From: Acidimicrobiales bacterium
GTDB lineage: Bacteria; Actinomycetota; Acidimicrobiia; Acidimicrobiales; SZUA-35
Direction: 5' to 3'
Assembly: GCA_020630065.1 (NCBI GenBank)
Contig: JAHDCC010000001.1
Location: 1-64,000, forward strand
DNA: 64,000 bases
Part shown: positions 34,850 to 43,255 of the stretch, piece after piece
How the letters are laid out: each line of letters starts with the position of its first letter
How positions within the stretch are numbered: the first letter of the stretch is position 1
Notes under the pieces: generated by a model
Told to the model about the DNA's origin: nothing
Seen by the model: the letters and a program-made list of their open reading frames with translations, nothing else
The model's database searches: none
Position numbers and translations under genes: made by a program

Positions 34850-35671
34850 ATGGCTCGTGCAATCTGGAATGGTGCGATCAGCTTTGGCTTGGTCTCGATC
34901 CCGGTCAAGCTTTATTCAGCTGTTAGCCGTCAAAACGTTCGGTTCAATCAAATCGACTCGGTGAGCAACACACGTGTGAAACAACAACGTATTAACGCCC
35001 ACGGAGACGTCGTCCCGTACGAGAATATTGTCAAGGGGTACGAAATCACGAAAGACAATTACGTTATTGTCTCGGCCGACGATCTCGATGCGATAGCCCC
35101 AAAAGCGTCTCGCATGATCGATATCTCTGACTTTGTTGAAGAAGATCAGATCGATCCTGTCTTTTACGACTCGGCGTATTATCTAGTGCCGGATGAACTT
35201 GCTCGTAAATCGTACGTGCTGCTTACTCGTGCGTTAACCGACGCCTCTCGGGTAGCGGTTGCATCTTTTGTTATGCGTTCTAAGCAGTATCTGGTTGCGA
35301 TCCGTCCGATCGACGGGGTTCTCATGATGTCAACCATGGTTTACGCTGACGAAGTTGTTCCGGCCGCCGACATTCCAACCTTGGATGAATTGGCCGAAAC
35401 CGAGATCCTGGATGCTGAGTTGGCGATGGCCAACCAGTTAATCGATTCATTGGCGTCAGACTTTGATCCGTCTAAATATGAAGACACATATCGACAGGAA
35501 GTGCTGGAGATGCTGGAAGCTAAGGCGGCGGGGGAGGTCCGGCAGTTAGAACATCACGCCGACGAATCCGACGCTGCCGTGGTCGACCTCCTAGCTGCGC
35601 TAGAGGCTAGTGTCGAAGCAGCCAAGAAAAATAGAACGGTCGAAACAGATTCAAAGGCCCAGTCCGCTTGA
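34850..35671 (+). CDS. ku: Ku homodimer of bacterial NHEJ
   Basis: 273 residues, usual for bacterial Ku. It threads onto DNA ends and recruits the ligase machinery. The start MARAIWNGAISFGLVSIPVKLYSAV, the motif DLDAIAPKASRMIDISDFV and the ring region YYLVPDELARKSYVLLTRAL are diagnostic. GAGGAG lies 8 nt before the ATG. The next gene starts inside its stop codon, so the two are cotranslated. Confidence 0.97.
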   Translation: MARAIWNGAISFGLVSIPVKLYSAVSRQNVRFNQIDSVSNTRVKQQRINAHGDVVPYENIVKGYEITKDNYVIVSADDLDAIAPKASRMIDISDFVEEDQIDPVFYDSAYYLVPDELARKSYVLLTRALTDASRVAVASFVMRSKQYLVAIRPIDGVLMMSTMVYADEVVPAADIPTLDELAETEILDAELAMANQLIDSLASDFDPSKYEDTYRQEVLEMLEAKAAGEVRQLEHHADESDAAVVDLLAALEASVEAAKKNRTVETDSKAQSA

Positions 35672-36594
35672 GCCAATCCGTCGAGGTGGCGGTCGGCGAT
35701 AGAACGTTAAGGCTGTCGAATCTAGAAAAAGTGTTGTACCCCGAAAGCGGTTTCACAAAAGCTGAGGTAATCAACTACTACGCCAGAATTGCCGAGCATA
35801 TGCTTCCGCACATTAGAGGGCGATGTATCACGTTTCGTCGTTGGCCCGACGGAGTCGAAGGTAAGAGCTTCTTCGAAAAGAACTGCCCAGGCCATCGGCC
35901 CGAATGGATGTCGACGGCGTTTGGTCCCGGTGGGAGTGATAAGACTAAACGGCCGCCCGAAAAGAAGGTCGCCCGTATTGAGTATTGTTGTTTGAATGAG
36001 CCGGCAGCGTTGGTGTGGGCCGGAAATATGGCGGCGCTCGAACTTCACACGCCGATGGCGCTTTCTGCCGATTTGACTAGTCCTACGATGGTGGTTTTCG
36101 ATCTGGATCCGGGTGATCCGGCCACTATTGTCGAATGTTGCCAAGCAGCGCTTGAGCTCAAGGTAGTTCTAGAAATGTTGGACCTGAAAAGTTGGGCTAA
36201 AACATCCGGCTCCAAAGGTTTGCAGGTTTATGTCCCTATCAATCAGCCCTGTGGTCACACCGAAGCCGCCAACTTTGCATTAGCGGTAGGTCAGCTGTTA
36301 GTGAAGAAGTTACCCTCTCTCGTTCTAGTTGAAATGAAAAAACAGTTGCGTTCAGGCAAAGTGTTTATCGATTGGTCTCAAAACTCGTTCCATAAAACGA
36401 CCGTTGCCGCTTACTCGCTACGGGGCCGATCAACCCCAACCGTGTCGACTCCGGTTACTTGGGAAGAGGTCGAATCCGGTGCGGACGGCCAGGCACTTGT
36501 GTTTACTGCGAAACAGGTTTTGGAGCGTGTTTCTGGCATCGGGGATCTATTCGCTGGAACTGTCACCGAGACACAAACACTGCCTAAGAGCTGA
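35668..36594 (+). CDS. Stand-alone LigD-type polymerase/primase domain
   Basis: 308 residues covering only the LigD PolDom (archaeo-eukaryotic primase fold). It fills gaps and adds ribonucleotides at ends in NHEJ. VVFDLDPGDP carries the metal-binding DxD, GSKGLQVYVPI the active-site helix, and DWSQNSFHKTTVAAYSLRGR the second acidic motif. The ligase and nuclease domains of full LigD are absent, as in Mycobacterium PolD1/PolD2. TTG start overlapping the Ku stop (TTGA). The ligase must come from elsewhere in the genome. Confidence 0.94.
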   Translation: MSQSVEVAVGDRTLRLSNLEKVLYPESGFTKAEVINYYARIAEHMLPHIRGRCITFRRWPDGVEGKSFFEKNCPGHRPEWMSTAFGPGGSDKTKRPPEKKVARIEYCCLNEPAALVWAGNMAALELHTPMALSADLTSPTMVVFDLDPGDPATIVECCQAALELKVVLEMLDLKSWAKTSGSKGLQVYVPINQPCGHTEAANFALAVGQLLVKKLPSLVLVEMKKQLRSGKVFIDWSQNSFHKTTVAAYSLRGRSTPTVSTPVTWEEVESGADGQALVFTAKQVLERVSGIGDLFAGTVTETQTLPKS

Positions 36595-36626
36595 ATTGGG
36601 TCCGTGACCTTCTAGGATCTGAATCT

Positions 36627-38057
36627 ATGGTCACGTTTTCGCTTTCAAAGTCTGCTCCTAAATCCGCAACCGTCGTTGATGTCCCAATGACGACCGAAGA
36701 GGTTGCTGCGTTGCCGGCCGCCCGCAAGACCCAGCTTTCAAATGCCGGGTTTGAGGGGAAGGTTGGGCAGACATTAGCTATTGTCGCCGACGGTACAAGA
36801 ACAGAGGTTCTAGTTGGTTTGGGGGCTGAGAACAAGATTTCGACCAAGAGCCTGCGCTCGAGTGCAGCGGCATTTGTCCGGTCAACTAAGAAACATTCGG
36901 TGTTGGCTTCGACGTTACTGTCCCATGCCCTTCCGATGGAGCCAACCGAAGCCCTCCCAGCTGTCGTTCAAGGACTAGCGCTTCCCCTGTACCGGTTTGA
37001 TGCCTACAAGACCGAGAAAAAAGGCAAACAAAAACGTATCGCGCTTGTGGCCTCGGGTCCGGGATTACGGCCCGCACTTTCTAAGGCATCAGCGATTGTG
37101 GACGCGGTAGCTATGGCTCGTGATTTTGGTAATGAGCCGGGCGGCTCGCTGACCCCAGATGTCTTCGCAAAGCGGGCCAAGAAGCTTGCGGCTGATCCGA
37201 GTCTAACAACTACCGTTTGGACCGAGAAGCGTATCGAACGGGAAAAACTTGGTGGCATCTTGGCCGTCAACCAAGGATCAGAACACCCACCACGTTTACT
37301 AAAGATCGAATACAAACCAAAGGGCAAGGCGTCAGCAAAAGTTGCTCTAGTCGGTAAAGGCATCACCTTCGATTCGGGCGGGCTGTCACTCAAGAGCAAT
37401 GCAGGCATGATGACGATGAAAATCGACATGGCTGGAGGTGCTGCGGTTCTGGCGACCATGTTGGCGTTGCCTGCAGTCAAATCTAAGGTTGCGGTGACCG
37501 CATATGTGCCACTTACCGACAATATGACCGGGGGGAATGCTCAACGTCCAGGAGACGTGTTCACTGCCAGGAATGGCAAGACCGTGGAAGTCTTGAATAC
37601 CGATGCAGAAGGCCGTTTGGTGTTGGCTGATGCGTTATCGTTGGCGGCGGAAGCTAAACCAGACGCCATTATCGACATAGCGACGCTAACCGGGGCATCA
37701 ACCATGGCACTAGGTAAGTCCTACGCAGCCTTACTTGGATCGAGTAACGAGTTGTGCGGTCGACTTATCGAAGCGTCTAAAGCTACGTCCGAAAAAGTTT
37801 GGCGACTTCCTCTGCCTTCCGAGTACCGAAAAAAGCTTGATTCCCCAGTCGCTGACCTAAAAAATATTGGTTCGGATCGGTTTGCAGGAGCTTCGATTGC
37901 TGGCCTTTTTCTCGAGAACTTCACCGACGGCCTACCTTGGGCTCATATCGACCTGGGCATGTCAGCGCTGACAGAATCGGACAAGGGCACAGACGTAAAA
38001 GGGGCAACCGGTTTCGGCGTTCGTTTACTCATCGAGCTACTCGAGAATTGGGAGTAA
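36627..38057 (+). CDS. pepA: Leucyl aminopeptidase (M17)
   Basis: 476 residues. Two-zinc aminopeptidase of the hexameric M17 family. VGKGITFDSGGLSLKSNAGM gives the first metal-binding region, and NTDAEGRLVLADAL is the family signature with the second. The N-terminal macro-like domain is shorter than the catalytic part, as usual. TAGGAT lies 8 nt before the ATG. No gap to the next gene (convergent, 2 nt). Confidence 0.95.
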   Translation: MVTFSLSKSAPKSATVVDVPMTTEEVAALPAARKTQLSNAGFEGKVGQTLAIVADGTRTEVLVGLGAENKISTKSLRSSAAAFVRSTKKHSVLASTLLSHALPMEPTEALPAVVQGLALPLYRFDAYKTEKKGKQKRIALVASGPGLRPALSKASAIVDAVAMARDFGNEPGGSLTPDVFAKRAKKLAADPSLTTTVWTEKRIEREKLGGILAVNQGSEHPPRLLKIEYKPKGKASAKVALVGKGITFDSGGLSLKSNAGMMTMKIDMAGGAAVLATMLALPAVKSKVAVTAYVPLTDNMTGGNAQRPGDVFTARNGKTVEVLNTDAEGRLVLADALSLAAEAKPDAIIDIATLTGASTMALGKSYAALLGSSNELCGRLIEASKATSEKVWRLPLPSEYRKKLDSPVADLKNIGSDRFAGASIAGLFLENFTDGLPWAHIDLGMSALTESDKGTDVKGATGFGVRLLIELLENWE

Positions 38058-38059
38058 TA

Positions 38060-38497
38060 TTATACAAAGGCTCGCTTCCTGACAGCTTGTTCATGTTCTT
38101 GTTGAAGTTCTGGGGGAAGTCGTTTTAGGTGACGCAGCGCGAGCGGTGGTAGCGCGGTTCGTACCAGTAGCACATCACCGTTTCTAGTAGCGGCGTTGAA
38201 ACGACAGATGCGTTCTACCGAACGCCAAAGTGGGCTGTTTTTTCCTCCTTTGGTGCCCAGGCCGAGTTCGATAGATAGCTCGGCCATGTCTACGGTGTAT
38301 CCGTCTGAGCGTATTTCTAAACCTAACGCTAATCGCCGCAATAGAAATGTGGCTGATGGGCCCAGCACAGAGAGCCAGTACCGCTCGACATAGTGGGAAC
38401 GAAGACCGTAGCCGAGTTGTTCAACGAGTGGGTCTGTCAGTTTCTTAACGGTGACTGTATTTTCTGGAAATGTGACGGGGTTTAATCTGGGGGGCAT
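38060..38497 (-). CDS. Conserved-type basic protein, function unknown
   Basis: 145 residues. The central block VERYWLSVLGPSATFLLRRLA and the following SIELGLGTKGGKNSPLWRSVERICRFNAA look like a winged-helix fold with basic helices. This suggests DNA binding or a structural role, but I cannot name the family. The C-terminus is Arg/Leu-rich. An AT-rich region of about 215 nt lies upstream. Confidence 0.6.
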   Translation of the reverse strand: MPPRLNPVTFPENTVTVKKLTDPLVEQLGYGLRSHYVERYWLSVLGPSATFLLRRLALGLEIRSDGYTVDMAELSIELGLGTKGGKNSPLWRSVERICRFNAATRNGDVLLVRTALPPLALRHLKRLPPELQQEHEQAVRKRAFV

Positions 38498-38712
38498 CGT
38501 ATTTTCCTGTTCGGGCGACTGATATTAGACAAGTTCATATAAATATATCTTAAATACGGTTAAATACTCTAATGTGGATCGGGTGTTGTTGTTGGGTCCA
38601 GCGTGTCTGATGTCCTAGCGTCTGGAATAGATTCGATCCGTTGATTGTTGACCAATCTGATAGGGTTTAGATAACGAACCAGCTTTTTGTTGAGCAAAGG
38701 AAGCCAAATAAC
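38498..38712. promoter_or_regulatory. AT-rich intergenic region with tandem TTAAATAC repeats
   Basis: About 215 nt between two divergent genes. 38540-38572 is strikingly AT-rich, and TTAAATACGG/TTAAATACTC (38550-38559, 38560-38569) form a 10-bp tandem repeat. It probably contains promoters for both sides. No RNA or gene recognised. Confidence 0.4.
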
Positions 38713-39876
38713 ATGCCAACCTTTAGAGACATGCTGAGCGAGACCAAGTCCGCCATTACCGAAGTAGATACCGATCAAGCAGAAAAGCGCCGGGCAGAAG
38801 GTCACGTTATTCTTGACGTTCGAGAGCCAGACGAGACCGCACAGGGGACAATCCCTGGAGCGGTCACGCTCGTACGAGGAATGCTTGAAGCCTCTATCGA
38901 GAACCGGATTCCCGACAAGTCGACTCCGATCATCGTCCACTGTGCTAGTGGAGTCAGATCGGCGTTTGCTGCCAAGACGCTAAACGAACTTGGCTACGCC
39001 GACGTTGCCTCGATGGCGGGTGGATTCAACAAGTGGAAAGACGAAGGCCGAGAATGGAGCGTGCCTTCCACCCTCGATGAGGATCAACGGAATCGGTACA
39101 GCCGCCACCTGCTTCTGCCCGAAATCGGTGAAGAGGGCCAGCTGAAGTTGCTTGACTCTAAAGTGCTTTTGCTTGGAGCCGGTGGTTTAGGATCGCCAGC
39201 AGCCCTTTACTTGGCTGCTGCTGGCGTAGGAACCATCGGGATCATAGACATGGACGTCGTTGACGAGTCAAACCTCCAGCGACAGATTCTCCATAACCGA
39301 GATCGTGTTGGTGAACGTAAGGTCGACTCAGCCAAGAAAACCCTGGTTGGTCTCAACTCTGATATCAACGTGGTTACCTTCGACGCCCGTCTCGGGGCAG
39401 ACAACATTATGGATATTCTGGCAGATTTCGACGTCGTTGTTGATGGCGCCGATAATTTCCCAAGTCGATACTTGCTCAATGACGCCTCGGTCAAACTAGG
39501 CATTCCGGTCGTCCATGGTTCGATCTTCAGATTCGAAGGCCAGATCACGGTGTTCGACCCTCTCGACGGTCCGACCTATCGAGACTTGTTACCAGAACCA
39601 CCGCCTCCCGAACTCGCTCCCAGCTGTTCAGAAGCCGGCGTGTTGGGTGTTCTGCCCGGCATCGTAGGTTCCATTCAAGCACTTGAAGCAATCAAAGTAC
39701 TTCTCGGGTTAGGAGACTCTCTGCGGGGTCGCTTACTTGCCTTTGACGCTTTGGAGATGAGCTTTAGAGAATTTAAGCTCAATATCGACCCAGACAACAA
39801 GGTGACGTACGAAAACCGCGAGTCGATAGAAATCGTCGAACTCGACGGACTCTGCATGCCAAGTTTCACCCCGTAA
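38713..39876 (+). CDS. Rhodanese-ThiF/MoeB adenylyltransferase fusion
   Basis: 387 residues. Residues about 18-110 are a rhodanese domain with active Cys77 in VHCASGVRS and the ILDVREPDE opening. Residues about 125-375 are a ThiF/MoeB E1-like adenylyltransferase: RYSRHLLLPEIGEEGQ, nucleotide loop GAGGLGS at 155-161, RQILHNRDRVGERK, DGADNFPSRYL and SCSEAGVLGVLPG. It adenylates a ubiquitin-like sulfur carrier (MoaD/ThiS type) and loads it with sulfur. The usual MoeZ order is adenylyltransferase then rhodanese; here the rhodanese comes first. The zinc CxxC pairs of MoeB are missing. No sulfur-carrier gene is adjacent. Confidence 0.92.
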   Translation: MPTFRDMLSETKSAITEVDTDQAEKRRAEGHVILDVREPDETAQGTIPGAVTLVRGMLEASIENRIPDKSTPIIVHCASGVRSAFAAKTLNELGYADVASMAGGFNKWKDEGREWSVPSTLDEDQRNRYSRHLLLPEIGEEGQLKLLDSKVLLLGAGGLGSPAALYLAAAGVGTIGIIDMDVVDESNLQRQILHNRDRVGERKVDSAKKTLVGLNSDINVVTFDARLGADNIMDILADFDVVVDGADNFPSRYLLNDASVKLGIPVVHGSIFRFEGQITVFDPLDGPTYRDLLPEPPPPELAPSCSEAGVLGVLPGIVGSIQALEAIKVLLGLGDSLRGRLLAFDALEMSFREFKLNIDPDNKVTYENRESIEIVELDGLCMPSFTP

Positions 39877-39998
39877 ACCTACTCTCTAAGCACCTGACAG
39901 CTCGGTCGCAAATTGGCCGAACTGTTGGGTTTCTTAGTGCGGCGGGACCATACTTATGTGAGTTTTGTGCTCCCGTCAGATCCCGTCGGTAGTTTAGG

Positions 39999-40808
39999 AT
40001 GTACATGTCAGAACAAGCAGTTAGTCACGAAGAACAGCCGGTCTCCGGTTCGCCTCGTGAGAATGCTATGCAAGCTACCCTCCAAGCTGGAAAAGAGCTT
40101 CTCAGGGAGCGTGGACCTGCGATAACACTGACCAACGTGCCCTTAGAGGAAGCGATTAATCTTGCCGGGTCCCCACGGGCTTCGGTGTACCGGGCATGGC
40201 AGGGTTACGGCGAGGGCGACAGCGCACGAGATAACTTCCATGAAGCCCTCGCCTGCTATTTGCTTGAAGAGGAGCTGGCAGGTGGACCTACAGCGGTTCT
40301 GTTTCTCGAACAGCAACTCGAAGCTTTCGTAGAGGCCTACCCGGCGGAGCGTCTGGCTTCACTGCCCGTAGAGGAACGTCAAGAACTATTACGTATGACC
40401 ATCGCGTCGCTGGGTGTTCTTGCAGTCCAAACTACGGGCTCAAAGAGCTGGCATGCTCGAATAGCCGTCGCCGCCGCGATCGCGTCTCAACCAGAAGACC
40501 AAATATCTCCGCGGCTTAAAGAGGCGTATCTTAGGGGCGAGCGTGAGGCGAGCGAACGATACCTTCCGCTTTACCAAAAAATGGCGTCCCACTTCGGCAT
40601 GAGAATCAAAGCAAAATACACGCTCAATCACTTTGCATCCGCTGTCCTTGGCCTTGCCGAAGGAACCCGGGCTCGTGAACTGTACCTTTCAAGCCACGTT
40701 CCGCCGCTCGACGAGACATGGGGCTTGTTCAACACCTCGGTTCTCGGTTTGGTACGCGAATACTTCGAAGCAGATCCAGAACACCCCCATCCAACGTTCC
40801 TGGCATAG
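39999..40808 (+). CDS. TetR-like transcriptional regulator
   Basis: 269 residues. The N-terminal region (about 22-75) is a TetR-type HTH: AMQATLQAGKELLRERGPAITLTNVPLEEAINLAGSPRASVYRAW, here cited in parts (LQAGKELLRERGPAITLTNV; SPRASVYRAW). The long C-terminal part is a helical ligand domain. TAGGAT lies just before the second ATG (40005), which may be the true start. It precedes azlC-azlD on the same strand with a 12-nt gap to azlC and may control them (inference). Confidence 0.75.
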   Translation: MYMSEQAVSHEEQPVSGSPRENAMQATLQAGKELLRERGPAITLTNVPLEEAINLAGSPRASVYRAWQGYGEGDSARDNFHEALACYLLEEELAGGPTAVLFLEQQLEAFVEAYPAERLASLPVEERQELLRMTIASLGVLAVQTTGSKSWHARIAVAAAIASQPEDQISPRLKEAYLRGEREASERYLPLYQKMASHFGMRIKAKYTLNHFASAVLGLAEGTRARELYLSSHVPPLDETWGLFNTSVLGLVREYFEADPEHPHPTFLA

Positions 40809-40820
40809 GGCTTTTGTCGC

Positions 40821-41552
40821 TTGTTCAGTTCTCGCCGTCCGAACAAGCCAATCCCACCCGATAGCTTCGTGGCGTACTACGGCGAAGGAGTGCGAGTTGT
40901 CGCGCCGCTTGTCGTTCCTGTCGTACCGTTTGGTCTGGTCCTTGGATACCTGATCACCCAAACACCCATAGATCAGTTCGCTGCGTGGTCATCATCGTGG
41001 ATCGTGCTCGCCGGAGCAGCCCAACTCGCTGCGGTCGAACTTCTTGGAGAAGAGGCGTCAGCGGTAGTGATCATCACAACCGTGCTAGCGATCAATGCAA
41101 GACACCTGCTGTATTCAGCAGCCATAAATACAAAATTTTCACAACTTCCGGTATGGTTCCGCGCCGTCGGAAGTTACTTCCTTCTCGACCAGCTATTCGC
41201 CGTCGTCGAGCCACTCCCTGCGAATATTCGACAAGAGCGCTTGATCGGAATCTGGTTGGGAGCCGGTTCGACGCTTTGGCTTGGATGGCAAACTTCGGTT
41301 GCGGCAGGCATCTGGATCGGGGACGTTCTTCCGACTGAATGGTCGTTGGGCTATGTGGTGCCCCTACTATTCGGTGGACTAATGGCGCTGAGTATTAGAA
41401 ACACAGCCGGATTTGTTGCTGCAGGAACTGCAGGACTCGTAGCGGTCTTAGGGGCAAGTCTTCCGTCCGGAGTTGGCCTGGTTGTAGCGATTCTGGTAGG
41501 TGCTGTAGCGGGAGCAACTTTAGAGGCGTTTGGTGATGAACCCAATGCGTGA
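40821..41552 (+). CDS. azlC: AzlC-type branched-chain amino acid exporter subunit
   Basis: 243 residues with about seven helices. The segments VVPVVPFGLVLGYLI, SSWIVLAGAAQLAAVELLGE, INARHLLYSAAI and VGSYFLLDQLFA are typical of the AzlC/BrnF large subunit, which exports branched-chain amino acids or methionine with AzlD. TTG start without a good ribosome site; GTG 40869 is an alternative. It overlaps azlD by about 20 nt. Confidence 0.9.
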   Translation: MFSSRRPNKPIPPDSFVAYYGEGVRVVAPLVVPVVPFGLVLGYLITQTPIDQFAAWSSSWIVLAGAAQLAAVELLGEEASAVVIITTVLAINARHLLYSAAINTKFSQLPVWFRAVGSYFLLDQLFAVVEPLPANIRQERLIGIWLGAGSTLWLGWQTSVAAGIWIGDVLPTEWSLGYVVPLLFGGLMALSIRNTAGFVAAGTAGLVAVLGASLPSGVGLVVAILVGAVAGATLEAFGDEPNA

Positions 41553-41850
41553 ATGGTTGATAATCGTTGGTGCTGGACTAGGCACCTATATGTCTCGGGC
41601 GTTGTTTCTGCTGCTCGGTGACAGAGTAACTATGCCGCCGTTTGTGAAACGATCGTTGCGCTATGTGGCTCCAGCAGCGTTCGCTGGGATCGTGGCTCCT
41701 GGTGTCTTGATAGGTGAAACGGGTACCGAAATCGAGAAAGTTCTGGCCATGATTGCAGCACTCCTAGTTGTGTGGAGAACCCGTAACTTGGTGGCTTGTA
41801 TGATCGTTGGTATGGCCACACTATGGCTGCTTCAATGGCTAGGGCTGTGA
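41530..41850 (+). CDS. azlD: AzlD-type small exporter subunit
   Basis: 106 residues, four helices. WLIIVGAGLGTYMSRALFLL and VKRSLRYVAPAAFAGIVAP match AzlD/BrnE, the partner of AzlC. Several start codons are clustered (TTG 41530, GTG 41533, ATG 41536). Overlaps azlC, so the two are coupled. Confidence 0.88.
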   Translation: MVMNPMREWLIIVGAGLGTYMSRALFLLLGDRVTMPPFVKRSLRYVAPAAFAGIVAPGVLIGETGTEIEKVLAMIAALLVVWRTRNLVACMIVGMATLWLLQWLGL

Positions 41851-41989
41851 TTTGAGGTCCCGATTCAGGTTTCTTGAGCGTCGGGCAGCAAAAAGCTAAG
41901 GCCGGTAATTTTTTCGACCGATACACCGTCCGGTGGGTAAAGAAACCGCCGCCGAATGTACCCTACGACAAAGCTTCCGGTGATCATAC

Positions 41990-43255
41990 ATGTTGCGTTG
42001 GACAGAGCTAGCCCGTCTGGCTGGCCTAGCTATTGGTGTCATGATGTTGGTCTCACTGATTCCTATTGGATCGGTATCTGCATCCCAACAGTCGATAACA
42101 AGCGGAACCCCGATTGACTCGTTGACAATTAGCGGCCGAGGATGGGGTCATGGGCGTGGCATGAGCCAGTACGGTGCTCTTGGGTACGCCTCTGCCGATC
42201 ATTGGACCGCTACCGAGATTCTGGATCACTACTACGGGGGTACATCCTCCGGCCCGATCCCGCCGTCGGCCGTTATCGACCCACTAGCCGTTCGCGTAGA
42301 CCTGCGGTATATGCACGGCATTGATACGACCGTGTCAATTGGCGAAGGGGGATTGGAGCTTCTAGAAACGGACGGCTCAACAATCGCCAACATCGAACAG
42401 AACGCAGTTCGTCTTCGATCTGACGGGGCTGGCTTCGTATTGCAGACATCCGACTCGTGTGATGGCTCGTGGAGTACATCTCGTCGACTAGAGGAAACAA
42501 CAATTCAGATCCGGTCGAAAGTTTCACAACAGCCTGGCTATGCCTCAGATCAGAAAGAACATTTATTGCGGGTTTGTGGCCCTACCTATGACGTGTGGTA
42601 CGACGGGTCGATCCAGTCAACCACACAGGGGGGTGAAGCTAGGACAGTAAGCGTCGTGCCGGTAGAAACCTATCTGCGAGGTGTCGTTCCAAACGAAGCG
42701 TTTGCGTCGTGGCCAGAGGCATCGCTTCAAGCACAATCTGTAGCAGCTCGCTCCTACCTAATGGCGGGAGATCGTCGTCAACTGCCATACGCCGATACAT
42801 GCGACAATACCCGCTGTCAGGTCTACGATGGCCTTTTCAGTGAACGCCGTTCTAACCACACTTCGACACACCCCCGAACCGACAAAGCGATCGAAGAGAC
42901 CGCTGGAGTTGTGAGAGTGAAGCCTTCAGGGCAAATCGCTCGCACCGAGTTTTCATCAAGCAGCGGCGGCTACACGGCAGGAGGGGACTTCCCAGCAGTT
43001 GAAGATCGTGGTGACGCCCTTGGAGGGAACGTCAATCATTCGTGGACTGTACAGGTGAGTACCGACGCATTGGAGGCGTACTACAATTCTGGCGACCTTC
43101 TAGGTGTTGAGGTAACCAAACGAAACGGACTTGGGGCTTACGGCGGTCGAGCCGTCGAAGTAGTCTTCACGTTTGAAACGAAATCTGTAACCGTCAGCGG
43201 CAACGTTGCCCGTCAACGGTTGGGTCTCAAGTCCGACTGGTTTGTTGTCAACTAG
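41990..43255 (+). CDS. SpoIID/LytB-domain secreted protein
   Basis: 421 residues. An N-terminal hydrophobic signal (about 8-28, LAGLAIGVMMLVSLIPIG) precedes the SpoIID domain: GRGWGHGRGMSQYGALGYA, VVPVETYLRGVVPNEAFASWPEASLQAQSVAARSYL (in parts), CQVYDG, and TEFSSSSGGYTAGG. SpoIID proteins are lytic transglycosylases or denuded-glycan binders. In non-spore-formers the role is cell-wall related but not established. Its stop overlaps the convergent HAD gene by 4 nt. Confidence 0.9.
   Translation: MLRWTELARLAGLAIGVMMLVSLIPIGSVSASQQSITSGTPIDSLTISGRGWGHGRGMSQYGALGYASADHWTATEILDHYYGGTSSGPIPPSAVIDPLAVRVDLRYMHGIDTTVSIGEGGLELLETDGSTIANIEQNAVRLRSDGAGFVLQTSDSCDGSWSTSRRLEETTIQIRSKVSQQPGYASDQKEHLLRVCGPTYDVWYDGSIQSTTQGGEARTVSVVPVETYLRGVVPNEAFASWPEASLQAQSVAARSYLMAGDRRQLPYADTCDNTRCQVYDGLFSERRSNHTSTHPRTDKAIEETAGVVRVKPSGQIARTEFSSSSGGYTAGGDFPAVEDRGDALGGNVNHSWTVQVSTDALEAYYNSGDLLGVEVTKRNGLGAYGGRAVEVVFTFETKSVTVSGNVARQRLGLKSDWFVVN

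Noticed and set aside
38498..38712. Candidate riboswitch or origin in the AT-rich gap
   Set aside because: No conserved riboswitch core or DnaA-box cluster (TTATCCACA-like) was seen; only AT-rich promoter-like sequence and a 10-bp tandem repeat.
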